A stretch of 64,000 nucleotides of DNA from Stutzerimonas stutzeri (GTDB lineage: Bacteria > Pseudomonadota > Gammaproteobacteria > Pseudomonadales > Pseudomonadaceae): contig DDVX01000019.1 in NCBI GenBank assembly GCA_002345575.1, positions 146,615 to 210,614 of the forward strand, read 5' to 3'. The notes under the pieces were generated by a model. That model saw only the letters and a list, made by a program, of their open reading frames with translations, did not search any database and was not told where the DNA came from. Positions 8,785 through 18,143 of this stretch are shown here, one piece after another (positions within the stretch are counted from its first letter, which is position 1; each line of letters opens with the position of its first letter). Position numbers and translations under genes: made by a program.

Positions 8785-9867
8785 ATGAGCAAGCAGATTC
8801 TGGTTCTCCCAGGCGACGGTATCGGTCCGGAAATCGTGGCCGAAGCGGTCAAGGTGCTGCAGCTGGCCAACGAGAAGTACTCGCTTGGCTTCGAGCTGGC
8901 CCATGACGAGCTGGGCGGTGCGGCCATCGACAAGTACGGTGTGCCGCTGGCCGACGAGACCCTGGAGCGCGCCCGCAATGCTGACGCTATTTTGCTCGGT
9001 GCCGTGGGCGGCCCGAAATGGGACACCATCGACCCGGCCATCCGTCCGGAGCGTGGCCTGCTGAAGATCCGTTCGCAGTTGGGCCTGTTCGGTAATCTGC
9101 GTCCGGCGCTGCTGTATCCCCAGCTGGCTGAAGCCTCGAGCCTGAAGCCGGAGATCGTTGCCGGTCTGGATATTCTCATCGTGCGTGAGCTGACCGGCGG
9201 TATCTATTTTGGCCAGCCACGCGAGAGCAAAGTGTTGGAAAATGGCGAGCGCATGGCCTACGACACGCTGCCCTACAGCGAGAGCGAGATTCGTCGCATC
9301 GCCAAGGTGGGCTTCGACATGGCCATGGTGCGCAACAAGAAGCTGTGCTCGGTGGACAAGGCCAACGTTCTGGCGTCCAGTCAGCTTTGGCGCGCCGTGG
9401 TTGAGGAAGTAGCCAAGGATTATCCGGAAGTCGAGCTGTCGCACATGTACGTGGACAACGCTGCCATGCAGCTGGTGCGTGCGCCAAAGCAGTTCGATGT
9501 AATAGTTACCGACAACATGTTCGGCGACATTCTCTCCGACGAGGCTTCCATGCTTACCGGCTCCATCGGCATGCTGCCTTCAGCATCGCTGGATGCCAAC
9601 AACAAGGGTATGTACGAGCCCTGCCACGGTTCCGCGCCGGATATCGCCGGCCAAGGCATTGCCAACCCGCTGGCCACCATTCTCTCGGTGTCCATGATGC
9701 TGCGTTACAGCTTCGGTCAGGCGCCTGCAGCGGATGCCATTGAGCAGGCGGTCAGCAATGTACTTGATCAGGGTTTGCGTACCGGTGATATCTGGTCTGA
9801 AGGTTGCACCAAGGTCGGTACACAAGCGATGGGCGATGCAGTAGTCGCGGCGCTCGCGAAGTTGTAA
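8785..9867 (+). CDS. leuB: 3-isopropylmalate dehydrogenase
   Basis: LeuB oxidatively decarboxylates 3-isopropylmalate with NAD to 2-oxoisocaproate, the third step of leucine synthesis. The 360-residue protein has the isocitrate/isopropylmalate dehydrogenase fold: LPGDGIGPEIVAEA at the start, the substrate arginines in RPERGLLKIRSQLGLFGNLRP, RELTGGIYFG, and the metal/substrate segment TDNMFGDILSDEASML, then PCHGSAPDIAGQGIANP. ATG 8785 is preceded by GAGGGA; the in-frame TTG at 8773 is less likely because the protein then gains four residues not seen in the family. Followed by asd after 52 bp. Confidence 0.96.
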   Translation: MSKQILVLPGDGIGPEIVAEAVKVLQLANEKYSLGFELAHDELGGAAIDKYGVPLADETLERARNADAILLGAVGGPKWDTIDPAIRPERGLLKIRSQLGLFGNLRPALLYPQLAEASSLKPEIVAGLDILIVRELTGGIYFGQPRESKVLENGERMAYDTLPYSESEIRRIAKVGFDMAMVRNKKLCSVDKANVLASSQLWRAVVEEVAKDYPEVELSHMYVDNAAMQLVRAPKQFDVIVTDNMFGDILSDEASMLTGSIGMLPSASLDANNKGMYEPCHGSAPDIAGQGIANPLATILSVSMMLRYSFGQAPAADAIEQAVSNVLDQGLRTGDIWSEGCTKVGTQAMGDAVVAALAKL

Positions 9868-9919
9868 TCTCTTGGCCCGCTTTAATACGGGCGGGTCAAT
9901 TTATATAGGTGTAGTTGCG

Positions 9920-11032
9920 ATGAAACGTGTAGGTCTGATCGGTTGGCGCGGTATGGTCGGTTCCGTGCTCATGCAGCGGATGCTGGAAGAGCGGGACTTC
10001 GACCTGATCGAGCCCGTGTTCTTCACAACCTCCAATGTTGGCGGCCAGGGGCCCGTCATTGGCAAGGACATTGCGCCGCTGAAGGACGCCTACAACATCG
10101 ACGAGCTGAAAGGCCTCGACGTGATTCTGACCTGTCAGGGCGGCGACTACACCAATGAAGTCTTCCCGAAGCTGCGTGAAGCCGGCTGGAAAGGCTACTG
10201 GATCGATGCTGCCTCGGCCCTGCGTATGCAGGACGATGCGGTAATCGTGCTCGACCCGGTGAATCGTCGCGTGATCGACCAGCAGCTTGATGCCGGCACG
10301 CTCAACTACGTCGGTGGCAACTGCACCGTCAGTCTGATGCTGATGGGGCTGGGCGGCCTGTTCGAGAAGGGTCTGGTGGAGTGGATGAGCGCCATGACCT
10401 ATCAGGCGGCGTCCGGTGCTGGTGCGCAGAACATGCGTGAGTTGATCAAGCAGATGGGCAGCATCAACAGCGCGGTGGCAGACGAGCTGGCCGACCCGGC
10501 CAGTGCGATTCTGGAGATCGATCGAAAAGTCGCCGAGTGTCAGCGCGGAGAGGCCTTCCCGGTAGATAACTTTGGTGTGCCGCTGGCCGGCAGTCTGATC
10601 CCCTATATCGACAAGGAGCTGCCCAACGGGCAGAGCCGTGAAGAATGGAAGGCGCAGGCCGAAACCAACAAGATCCTCGGGCGTTTCAAGAACCCGATCC
10701 CGGTCGATGGTATCTGTGTACGCGTCGGCGCCATGCGCTGCCATAGCCAAGCGTTGACCATCAAGCTGAACAAGGATGTGCCAATCTCGGATATTGAAGG
10801 CATGATCAGTCAGCACAATCCCTGGGTGAAGCTTGTTTCCAACCATCGTGACGCGAGCATGCAGGAGCTGAGTCCGACCGCCGTGACCGGCACCCTGAGC
10901 GTACCGGTAGGGCGTCTACGCAAGCTCAACATGGGTTCGCATTATCTGGGTGCGTTCACCGTGGGTGATCAGTTGCTATGGGGTGCAGCCGAACCGCTGC
11001 GCCGCATGCTGCGTATTCTGCTGGAACGATAA
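9920..11032 (+). CDS. asd: Aspartate-semialdehyde dehydrogenase
   Basis: Asd reduces aspartyl phosphate to aspartate semialdehyde, feeding lysine/diaminopimelate, threonine and methionine. The 370-residue protein begins MKRVGLIGWRGMVGSVLMQRM (NADP-binding), has VGGNCTVSLMLMGLGG with the catalytic cysteine, YQAASGAGAQNM, and a late VGAMRCHSQALTIKL with the catalytic histidine. Length matches the gammaproteobacterial type. ATG 9920 was chosen on the conserved N-terminus; the open frame starts earlier at 9872 within non-conserved sequence. It is followed by a strong terminator at 11050, ending the leu-asd unit. Confidence 0.96.
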   Translation: MKRVGLIGWRGMVGSVLMQRMLEERDFDLIEPVFFTTSNVGGQGPVIGKDIAPLKDAYNIDELKGLDVILTCQGGDYTNEVFPKLREAGWKGYWIDAASALRMQDDAVIVLDPVNRRVIDQQLDAGTLNYVGGNCTVSLMLMGLGGLFEKGLVEWMSAMTYQAASGAGAQNMRELIKQMGSINSAVADELADPASAILEIDRKVAECQRGEAFPVDNFGVPLAGSLIPYIDKELPNGQSREEWKAQAETNKILGRFKNPIPVDGICVRVGAMRCHSQALTIKLNKDVPISDIEGMISQHNPWVKLVSNHRDASMQELSPTAVTGTLSVPVGRLRKLNMGSHYLGAFTVGDQLLWGAAEPLRRMLRILLER

Positions 11033-11049
11033 GAATCTGCGGAGAGATG

Positions 11050-11085
11050 AAAAAAAGCGCCATGGCAAGCCATGGCGCTTTTTTT
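11050..11085 (+). terminator. Intrinsic terminator after asd
   Basis: A perfect 9-bp GC-rich stem GCGCCATGG/CCATGGCGC with loop CAAG is flanked by seven A on the left and seven T on the right, so it can work in both directions. It lies 18 bp after the asd stop codon. Confidence 0.93.
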
Positions 11086-11249
11086 ATATGTGAAGTCGTT
11101 CGCCAGTTTCTCGATGTCTTTGGGCAGAATGCCATCTCGTATAGGCAATACATTTTCCGTGTCGGCAACGGTGTCAGCTCAATTTGTGGATTGGGTCTGA
11201 TAACGCGGCAAAAGGCGTAGGAGGCAGCCCGGTGCAGTCCGGGCAGTTG

Positions 11250-11278
11250 TTGATAAAACACTATCTGTAAAAGATACT
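11250..11278 (+). promoter_or_regulatory. Candidate sigma70 promoter for fimV
   Basis: The 373-bp space between asd and fimV holds the terminator above and this promoter-like pair: TTGATA (11250-11255) and GATACT (11273-11278), 17 bp apart, 127 bp before the fimV ATG. A 10-bp palindrome GGGACGTCCC (11338-11347) lies between it and the gene. I see no gene in the interval. Confidence 0.4.
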
Positions 11279-11405
11279 TGCTGGAAATTCGAAGAAATTT
11301 TCTAGCTGACAACATTGTTCAGGCTTGTTGCTGACAGGGGACGTCCCTTGCAGTGATTACAAGACCCTCTCGAAACTCCGAGAAAGCAAAACAAGGGATT
11401 AAATA

Positions 11406-14159
11406 ATGGTTCGGGTTCGCAATCTGGTGCTGGCAATAGCGGCTGCTACCGCTCTGACATCCGAAATGGTCTATGCACTGGGAGTGGGAGAGGTCACGCT
11501 GAAGTCGGCGCTGAATCAACCCTTGGTCGCTGAAATCGAACTGCTAGATGCGAAAACGCTGGCTCAAGGAGAGGTGGTCCCTGGACTGGCATCCGTCGAG
11601 GACTTCAATCGGGCGGGCATTGATCGTCCGTATTTCCTGACCGACCTGACTTTTACGCCTATTTTGCGCCCGGATGGAAAGAACATCATCCGGGTTTCAT
11701 CGTCCAAGCCAGTTCGCGAACCCTATTTGAATTTCCTCGTCGAGGTCCTCTGGCCAAGTGGCCGCTTGCTGCGTGAATACACGCTGCTGCTGGACCCTCC
11801 GCTTTACTCTCCAGAAACCGCTGCAGCCGTCGCTCCTCAGCTGCCTACGGCTGCCCCTGTTGCACGGCCGACAGCACCGCGCGCTACGCCACAGTCTGCG
11901 CCGGCTCGATCGGCTGCCGGTGCCGCTTCGCCAGCGGGCAATGAACACAAGGTCACTTCGAACGAGACGCTTTGGGAGGTCGCCGAGCGCACGCGGCAGG
12001 GCGGTACGGTCCATCAGGCTATGCTGGCCATTCAGGATCTGAACCCGGATGCCTTTATTGGCGGCAACATCAACCGGATGAAAAACGGTCAGGTGCTGCG
12101 CCTGCCCAGTGCCGAACAGATTGCCAATCGCTCACAGGCTGAAGCTATCGAGCAGGTCGCTCAGCAGAATGCCAGCTGGCGCCAGGGACGTGCTCAGTCT
12201 GCCAGTGAGCGCCAACTCGATGCCCGCCAGCGTAGCGCAGCGGGTGCGGCGCCATCGCGCAGCGAGTCGGGCGACAGCCTACGACTTGTGGCGCCTGAAA
12301 CCGGCAAATCGACAGCGGGCAGCGATACTGGCGCCGCGGGCGATGCCAATGCGTTACGTGATCGTTTGGCAAACGCCGAAGAAAGCCTCGACTCCAGCCG
12401 TCGTGAGAATCTTGATCTCAAGGATCGCTTGGGCGATCTCGAGGGTCAGCTGGAAAAACTGCAACGGCTGATGCAGCTCAAAGATGACCAGCTTGCCAAA
12501 TTGCAGGCACAGCTAGCAGAAGGTGCAGAGCCCGGCAGTGAAGCTGCCGTACCAGAAGATGTTGCAGGTACTGGTGATGCGGCAGTGGCCGAAGCGCCTG
12601 CAGCAGAGGTCACAGCGGAGACTGATGCTGCCGAGCCCGAAGCCGGCGCGACTCCGGTTGCAGCAGAACCCGAGCCAGCCGCCAAACCTGCGCCTGCCGC
12701 TGCGCCGGTGACAGCCGCTCCCGTTACCCCTCCGGCAGAGCCGGCGGACAGCTACATCCAGCATTTGATGGCTAATCCGTTTTTGCTTGCTGCGCTGGGC
12801 GGAAGCGCTCTGTTGCTGCTGTTGGTCGCTCTGATGACTTTGTCACGCCGTAACGCCATGAGGGAAGCTGAGCTGCAGGAAAGCCTGCTGGCCGAGAGTG
12901 AGCCGAACAACCTTTTCATGGACAGTCCGGCTATTGCGGTTGCCGATCTTGAGGTTGCCGACCATAAGGTCGCTGTGCCGGCAGCCGACGATGCATTGGA
13001 TTCCATTGCCGGCATGGCCAATGATCCAATTGCTGAGGCTGATATCTATATCGCCTACGGCCGTTTCAATCAGGCAGCCGATCTGCTGCAGAGCGCGCTG
13101 AACGACGAGCCCCAGCGCAGTGATCTGCGTCTCAAACTGATGGAGGTCTATGCGGAGCTTGGCGATCGCGACAGTTTTGTTCGGCAGGAAGCTGAGTTGC
13201 GTGATATCGGCGGATCCTCAGCCAGCATCGATCAGCTGAAGTCCCGCTATCCGGCGATGGGCTTCGTAGCTGCGGCGGGTGTGGCTGCAGCGGGCACTGC
13301 AGCTAGCGATTTCGACAGCTTTAATTTGGATGACTTTGAGTCAGATCAGCCTGCGTCAAGCGCAAACCAGAATCTGGATGATGCTTTTGATCTGAGCCTC
13401 GATGATCTGGAGTTGGATGATGATTTTGTGGCGACTGCTGCGCCAGTGGCCGAGCCTGCAGGGTCGCAGCCGGATGCACTGGATGAGCTGAATTTTGACG
13501 AGTTGAACCTTGAGGCTGAGGCAGGCAAGGAGGTAGCGGACGACTTCTCTTTTGAGCTGGACGAGTTTTCCAGTCCTGCTGCTGATACCTCCCTGGCAGA
13601 CGAGCTGGCGAGCTTCTCGCTGGAGCTGGAGGACGATCTGCCAGCTGCAACGGGCAGCGAATTCAGCTTGGACGATGCGATCATCGAGCCTGCTGCGAAT
13701 GTGGCAGAGCCTGCGGAGTCCTTTGATTTCGATCTGCCTGAGCTGGAGACCGAGAGCCCTGCGAGCATGCCCGAGGAATTCGATCTTTCCTTGGATGATG
13801 AGCTGAGCGAAAATGCGCAGCCGGAAACCTTCGCCGCGGAGCTAGACGAGATAGAAGCCGAGCTTGGTGATATCTCACGAGATCTGGAAGAGCCGCTCGA
13901 CTTGCCACGAATCAGTGATGAACCGGCTCCGATAAATCTGGATGCCGAGCCTATGGGCGAATCGGTCGATGAGATGGGCGATGATGATTTCGACTTCTTC
14001 GCTGAAACCGATGAGACCACCACCAAGCTGGATCTGGCTCGCGCTTATATCGACATGGGTGATGCCGAAGGCGCACGCGATATCCTCGATGAAGTGATGA
14101 CCGAAGGCAGCGATACACAGCAACAGGAGGCGCGCGAGATGCTCGCCAAACTCGCTTAA
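11406..14159 (+). CDS. fimV: Pole-organising peptidoglycan-binding protein FimV
   Basis: FimV is an inner-membrane protein needed for twitching motility and polar assembly of type IV pili and other polar machines. The 917-residue product has a signal-like start (residues 1-25), the FimV N-terminal domain (LGVGEVTLKSALNQPLVAEIEL), a LysM peptidoglycan-binding segment at about 180-235 (HKVTSNETLWEVAERTRQ), a coiled coil around 320-370, an Ala/Pro/Glu-rich stretch, one membrane helix near 456-477, then a very acidic cytoplasmic region with repeated SLDDLEL-type motifs and a terminal TPR-like FimV motif (TTKLDLARAYIDMGDAEGARDIL). All expected parts are present. AAGGGA precedes the ATG; truA starts one base after the stop. 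Confidence 0.95.
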   Translation: MVRVRNLVLAIAAATALTSEMVYALGVGEVTLKSALNQPLVAEIELLDAKTLAQGEVVPGLASVEDFNRAGIDRPYFLTDLTFTPILRPDGKNIIRVSSSKPVREPYLNFLVEVLWPSGRLLREYTLLLDPPLYSPETAAAVAPQLPTAAPVARPTAPRATPQSAPARSAAGAASPAGNEHKVTSNETLWEVAERTRQGGTVHQAMLAIQDLNPDAFIGGNINRMKNGQVLRLPSAEQIANRSQAEAIEQVAQQNASWRQGRAQSASERQLDARQRSAAGAAPSRSESGDSLRLVAPETGKSTAGSDTGAAGDANALRDRLANAEESLDSSRRENLDLKDRLGDLEGQLEKLQRLMQLKDDQLAKLQAQLAEGAEPGSEAAVPEDVAGTGDAAVAEAPAAEVTAETDAAEPEAGATPVAAEPEPAAKPAPAAAPVTAAPVTPPAEPADSYIQHLMANPFLLAALGGSALLLLLVALMTLSRRNAMREAELQESLLAESEPNNLFMDSPAIAVADLEVADHKVAVPAADDALDSIAGMANDPIAEADIYIAYGRFNQAADLLQSALNDEPQRSDLRLKLMEVYAELGDRDSFVRQEAELRDIGGSSASIDQLKSRYPAMGFVAAAGVAAAGTAASDFDSFNLDDFESDQPASSANQNLDDAFDLSLDDLELDDDFVATAAPVAEPAGSQPDALDELNFDELNLEAEAGKEVADDFSFELDEFSSPAADTSLADELASFSLELEDDLPAATGSEFSLDDAIIEPAANVAEPAESFDFDLPELETESPASMPEEFDLSLDDELSENAQPETFAAELDEIEAELGDISRDLEEPLDLPRISDEPAPINLDAEPMGESVDEMGDDDFDFFAETDETTTKLDLARAYIDMGDAEGARDILDEVMTEGSDTQQQEAREMLAKLA

Positions 14160-14160
14160 T

Positions 14161-15021
14161 ATGACTGAAGCAGTACCCGAAGCGGCAGCCACATCGGCTG
14201 CCGCTGGCATTTCCAGAATCGCCTTAGGCGTTGAATACAAAGGTTCGCGCTATCGTGGCTTTCAGCGCCAGCGCGATGGTGTGCCATCCATTCAACTGTC
14301 ACTTGAAAAAGCCCTAAGTAAGGTTGCTGGTGGGCACCCGGTTACCTTGAGTTGTGCCGGTCGCACCGACGCACTCGTGCATGCCTGCGCCCAGGTTGTG
14401 CACTTCGATACCCCCGTTACGCGTTCCATGCACGCCTGGGTGATGGGTGCAAACATGAACCTGCCGGGAGATATCAGCGTGGCTTGGGCTAAGGAAATGC
14501 CGAAGCATTTCGACGCTCGTTTCAGTGCCATGGCCCGTCGCTATCGCTACGTTATCTACAATGATCAGATCAGGCCGGCGCATCTCGCAGAAGAAGTGAC
14601 TTGGAATCATCGACCGCTGGATATCGAGCGTATGCGCGAGGCGTCCAGAGTATTCGTCGGCACCCATGATTTCAGCGCATTCCGTGCACGCCAGTGCCAG
14701 GCTAAATCGCCGATCAAGACCATCCATCATCTGGAACTACTCGAGTTCGGTCGGTTGATCGTTCTCGATATTCGGGCCAATGCGTTTCTGCATCACATGG
14801 TGCGCAATTTTGCCGGCGTGCTGATGACCATCGGTGCCGGTGAGCGCCCGGTTGAATGGGCGCGGGAAGTGCTGGAAACACGCGTGAGGCGCACCGGTGG
14901 GGTTACGGCACATCCATACGGGCTGTACCTGGTCCAGGTAGATTATCCCGAGGAGTTTGAATTGCCTGAGCGTTACCTGGGTCCGCATTTTCTTTCAGGA
15001 TTGCCTGATGTGCGCGGTTGA
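14161..15021 (+). CDS. truA: tRNA pseudouridine(38-40) synthase TruA
   Basis: TruA converts uridines 38-40 in the anticodon stem-loop to pseudouridine. The 286-residue protein has a 15-residue Ala/Glu-rich extension, then GVEYKGSRYRGFQRQ, the catalytic-Asp motif CAGRTDALVHA, FDARFSAMARRYRYVIYN and AFLHHMVRNFAGVLM. The aspartate of GRTDA is kept, but the commonest family form is GRTDAGVHA; here Gly is replaced by Leu and a following TGQ by CAQ. It begins 1 bp after fimV and is followed by trpF; co-transcription with fimV is very likely. Confidence 0.93.
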   Translation: MTEAVPEAAATSAAAGISRIALGVEYKGSRYRGFQRQRDGVPSIQLSLEKALSKVAGGHPVTLSCAGRTDALVHACAQVVHFDTPVTRSMHAWVMGANMNLPGDISVAWAKEMPKHFDARFSAMARRYRYVIYNDQIRPAHLAEEVTWNHRPLDIERMREASRVFVGTHDFSAFRARQCQAKSPIKTIHHLELLEFGRLIVLDIRANAFLHHMVRNFAGVLMTIGAGERPVEWAREVLETRVRRTGGVTAHPYGLYLVQVDYPEEFELPERYLGPHFLSGLPDVRG

Positions 15022-15097
15022 TCTAGCTCGATGATGCTACTTGCAGCAGACGACGCTTTTGTTACCATCCGGAGTCTTTTCTCGCAGGTATCTGCCG

Positions 15098-15721
15098 TTG
15101 CCTATCGTCCGTAGCAAGATATGTGGGATCACCAACGTTGCAGACGCGCTTGTGGCTGCAGAGGCTGGAGCGGATGCAATTGGCCTGGTCTTCTACAGCA
15201 CAAGCCCGCGAGCTGTGAACATTGCACAAGCACGTGAAATCGTCGCCGCGCTGCCTCCCTATGTGACCACCGTCGGATTGTTCGTGAATGCATCCCGTTG
15301 CGAAGTCAACGAAACCCTCGATGCAGTTGCGCTGGATGTGCTGCAATTTCATGGCGATGAGACCCCGGCTGATTGCCAAGGCTTTCATAGGCCCTGGTAC
15401 AAGGCGCTGCGGGTTCGGGCAGGCGAGGATATCTGCGCTGAGGTTGCGCGCTATGTCGGCGCAAGTGCTGTTCTGCTGGATACCTTTGTCGAGGGAGTGC
15501 CAGGTGGAACGGGTGAGATGTTCGACTGGTCGCTAGTGCCGGCCGACTTGCCCAAGCCGTTGATTCTGGCCGGCGGGCTGACCCCGCAGAATGTGCGGCA
15601 GGCTATTGAGCGTGTGCGCCCGTTTGCGGTGGATGTCAGCGGCGGCGTGGAGTTGCGCAAGGGAGTCAAGGATGCCGCCCGTGTACGCGAGTTTGTTAGC
15701 CAGGTTCGCGCCAGTATGTGA
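15098..15721 (+). CDS. trpF: Phosphoribosylanthranilate isomerase
   Basis: TrpF carries out the Amadori rearrangement of N-(5-phosphoribosyl)anthranilate in tryptophan synthesis. The 207-residue TIM barrel has SKICGIT with the catalytic Cys, AGADAIGLVFY, VGLFVNAS, LDVLQFHGDE, LLDTF with the catalytic Asp, LAGGLTPQNV and VDVSGGVE. Start: the frame contains no suitable ATG; the TTG at 15098 gives MPIVRSKICGIT, which matches the usual pseudomonad N-terminus, with a GCAGG site 9-10 bp upstream. An upstream TTG at 15041 would add 19 unrelated residues. It is downstream of truA, separated from other trp genes as in other pseudomonads. Confidence 0.93.
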   Translation: MPIVRSKICGITNVADALVAAEAGADAIGLVFYSTSPRAVNIAQAREIVAALPPYVTTVGLFVNASRCEVNETLDAVALDVLQFHGDETPADCQGFHRPWYKALRVRAGEDICAEVARYVGASAVLLDTFVEGVPGGTGEMFDWSLVPADLPKPLILAGGLTPQNVRQAIERVRPFAVDVSGGVELRKGVKDAARVREFVSQVRASM

Positions 15722-15948
15722 CGAGCAGCGAGTCCTTGCCGTCCAGTTACCATTCGCTGGTTGGCGGATCCCTCTGTTTGATTGATGCCCGTCAAGTTTG
15801 ATGGGGCCGAGTTTTCAGCGACAGCGCCTCTTGGCGCATCGCCCAGGCGACGCAGTGACCTCCGGTTGGAGACTGGTCGCGATGATGAATCTGCCTGATG
15901 CGTGCAGTGATTACGCGCGAGGACTGAAAAGCTGTGGAGAATAAAAGC

Positions 15949-16842
15949 ATGAGCAACTGGCTGGTAGACAAGCTGATCCCTTCGATCATGCGTTCGGAGT
16001 CGAAGAAGAGCACGGTACCTGAAGGGTTGTGGCACAAGTGCCCCTCCTGCGAGGCGGTTCTTTACCGGCCTGAGCTGGAAAAAACCTTGGATGTCTGCCC
16101 CAAGTGCAATCATCACATGCGTATCGACGCGCGCTCGCGCCTGGACATCTTCCTCGACAAGGAAGGGCGTGAAGAGATCGGCGCTGATCTGGAACCGGTC
16201 GATCGACTGAAGTTCCGCGACAGCAAGAAGTACAAGGATCGCCTGAGCGCAGCCCAGAAGCAGACCGGTGAAAAGGACGCGCTGATCGCCATGCGCGGCA
16301 CCCTGATGAACAACCCAGTGGTGGCTTGTGCCTTCGAGTTCTCCTTCATGGGTGGTTCCATGGGAGCCATCGTCGGTGAACGCTTTGTGCGTGCAGCCAA
16401 CGTCGCGCTTGAGCAGCGCTGTCCGCTGGTTTGTTTCTCGGCGTCCGGCGGTGCGCGGATGCAGGAAGCGCTGATTTCCCTGATGCAGATGGCCAAGACC
16501 TCGGCAGTATTAGCGCGTATGCGTGAAGAAGGTCTGCCGTTCATTTCCGTGCTTACCGATCCGGTCTACGGCGGTGTGTCGGCCAGCCTGGCGATGCTTG
16601 GTGATGTCATCGTGGCTGAACCCAAGGCGTTGATCGGGTTTGCCGGCCCTCGCGTGATCGAACAGACCGTGCGTGAGAAACTGCCGGAAGGCTTCCAGCG
16701 CAGCGAATTCCTGCTCGACCATGGTGCCATCGACCTGATCATTCCGCGTGCCGAACTGCGTGCTCGCCTGTCTCGCCTCCTGGCCCAATTGCAGCGTCTT
16801 CCCGCTGTCGCCGAACCGGTCCTGGTAACGGCTGACGCATGA
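15949..16842 (+). CDS. accD: Acetyl-CoA carboxylase carboxyltransferase subunit beta
   Basis: AccD with AccA transfers the carboxyl group from biotin to acetyl-CoA, the first committed step of fatty-acid synthesis. The 297-residue product has the N-terminal four-cysteine zinc ribbon (HKCPSCEAVLYRP and VCPKCNHHMRI), then the crotonase-like core with FMGGSMGAIVGERF, CFSASGGARMQEALISLMQ, VLTDPVYGGVSASLAMLGD and IGFAGPRVIEQTVREKLPEGFQRSE (given in two parts; catalytic loop). ATG 15949 was preferred to the GTG at 15934 because the conserved start is MSNWLVDK. The stop overlaps the folC start (ATGA). Confidence 0.97.
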   Translation: MSNWLVDKLIPSIMRSESKKSTVPEGLWHKCPSCEAVLYRPELEKTLDVCPKCNHHMRIDARSRLDIFLDKEGREEIGADLEPVDRLKFRDSKKYKDRLSAAQKQTGEKDALIAMRGTLMNNPVVACAFEFSFMGGSMGAIVGERFVRAANVALEQRCPLVCFSASGGARMQEALISLMQMAKTSAVLARMREEGLPFISVLTDPVYGGVSASLAMLGDVIVAEPKALIGFAGPRVIEQTVREKLPEGFQRSEFLLDHGAIDLIIPRAELRARLSRLLAQLQRLPAVAEPVLVTADA

Positions 16843-18143
16843 CCTTGCGGCATTTGCAGGAATGGCTCGGTTATCTCGAGCAACTGCATCCCACGGCCAT
16901 CGATATGGGCCTTGATCGCTGCCGAGCGGTGGCGACAAGGCTTGGGCTGACGAGGCCAGCTCCTTTGGTGGTGACTGTCACTGGCACCAACGGCAAGGGC
17001 TCGACCTGTGCCTTTATCGCGCAGATGCTGACAGGGCAGGGCAAGGCCGTTGGTGTTTACAGCTCGCCGCACCTGCTGCGCTATAACGAGCGTGTGCGTA
17101 TCAATGGCCTCGAAGCCAGTGATGAGGACCTGTGCGAAGCCTTTGCGGCGGTTGAGGCTGCACGCAGGGAAACCTCTCTCACCTATTTCGAGATGGGCAC
17201 ACTTGCGGCCTTCTGGCTTTTCGAGCGCGCGGCACTGGACGTCGTGGTGCTGGAGGTCGGGCTTGGCGGTCGTCTCGATGCGGTGAACCTGATCGATGCA
17301 GATGTAGCGGTTGTGACCAACATTGGTCTGGATCATGCCGATTGGTTGGGCGACAGCCGCGAAAGCGTCGGTTTCGAGAAAGCGGGGATCTTCCGCGCGG
17401 CGAAGCCCGCCGTGTGCGGTGATATAGAGCCGCCTGCGTCGCTGGCCGAAACTGCGGCCCGCCTGGAAGCACCTATGCTGCTGCGCGGTCGTGAGTTCGA
17501 TCTGCAGATTGAGAAGGATCGCTGGCATTGGCATGGCCGTGATCGCTCCGGCCTAGCGCTGGAATTGCGTGACCTGCCGTTGCTCGACCTGCCTTTGGAA
17601 AATGCTGCGCTGGCGTTGCAAGCTTTCGCCTTGCTAGACCTTCCCTGGCAGCCGAAATCGTTAGCTGCGGCGCTGCTTGCCACGCGAGTGGTCGGCAGGC
17701 TTGATCGCCGGGTTGTTCAGTACAAGGGCCGAGAACTGTCGATCCTGCTGGATGTTGGGCACAACCCACATGCTGCTGGCTATCTGGCACATACGCTACA
17801 AAGGCAGCCACTGGCCGGGCGGCGGATCGCAGTATTCGGTTTGCTGGCGGACAAGGATCTGCCCGGGGTGATCGGGCCATTGTTGCCTGTAGTCGCTGAT
17901 TGGGCCGTTGCGCCCCTGTCCATCCCGCGTACACGTCCTGCTGCACAATTGAGTGAGGCGTTGATGGAACGCGGAGCCTCGGTCACTATCTACTCCACTG
18001 TATGCGAGGCGCTCGACGCGCAGTGCGACCAGGCTGTTGCCGGGGACGAGATACTGTTGTTCGGGTCTTTTTATTGCGTGGCCGAGGCGCTGGAATGGCT
18101 TGAACGGCATACGTCAGAGCGAGGGCAGGGCATTGGTGGATAA
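16839..18143 (+). CDS. folC: Bifunctional dihydrofolate/folylpolyglutamate synthase
   Basis: FolC adds L-glutamate to dihydropteroate and then to folates, using ATP. The 434-residue Mur-ligase-type enzyme has the P-loop VTGTNGKGSTCAFI, YSSPHLLRYNERVRI, TYFEMGTLAAFWLF, VLEVGLGGRLDAVN, TNIGLDHADWLG and, in the C-terminal domain, LLDVGHNPHAA. Its ATG overlaps the accD stop codon and its own stop overlaps the GTG of dedD, so accD-folC-dedD form a translationally coupled unit, the same order as in E. coli. Full length. Confidence 0.96.
   Translation: MTLRHLQEWLGYLEQLHPTAIDMGLDRCRAVATRLGLTRPAPLVVTVTGTNGKGSTCAFIAQMLTGQGKAVGVYSSPHLLRYNERVRINGLEASDEDLCEAFAAVEAARRETSLTYFEMGTLAAFWLFERAALDVVVLEVGLGGRLDAVNLIDADVAVVTNIGLDHADWLGDSRESVGFEKAGIFRAAKPAVCGDIEPPASLAETAARLEAPMLLRGREFDLQIEKDRWHWHGRDRSGLALELRDLPLLDLPLENAALALQAFALLDLPWQPKSLAAALLATRVVGRLDRRVVQYKGRELSILLDVGHNPHAAGYLAHTLQRQPLAGRRIAVFGLLADKDLPGVIGPLLPVVADWAVAPLSIPRTRPAAQLSEALMERGASVTIYSTVCEALDAQCDQAVAGDEILLFGSFYCVAEALEWLERHTSERGQGIGG

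Noticed and set aside
9896..10846. 316-codon minus-strand frame opposite asd
   Set aside because: Fully antisense to asd, no motif, no plausible start signal.
16566..17534. 322-codon minus-strand frame opposite accD/folC
   Set aside because: It spans two well-supported genes on the other strand and shows no domain.
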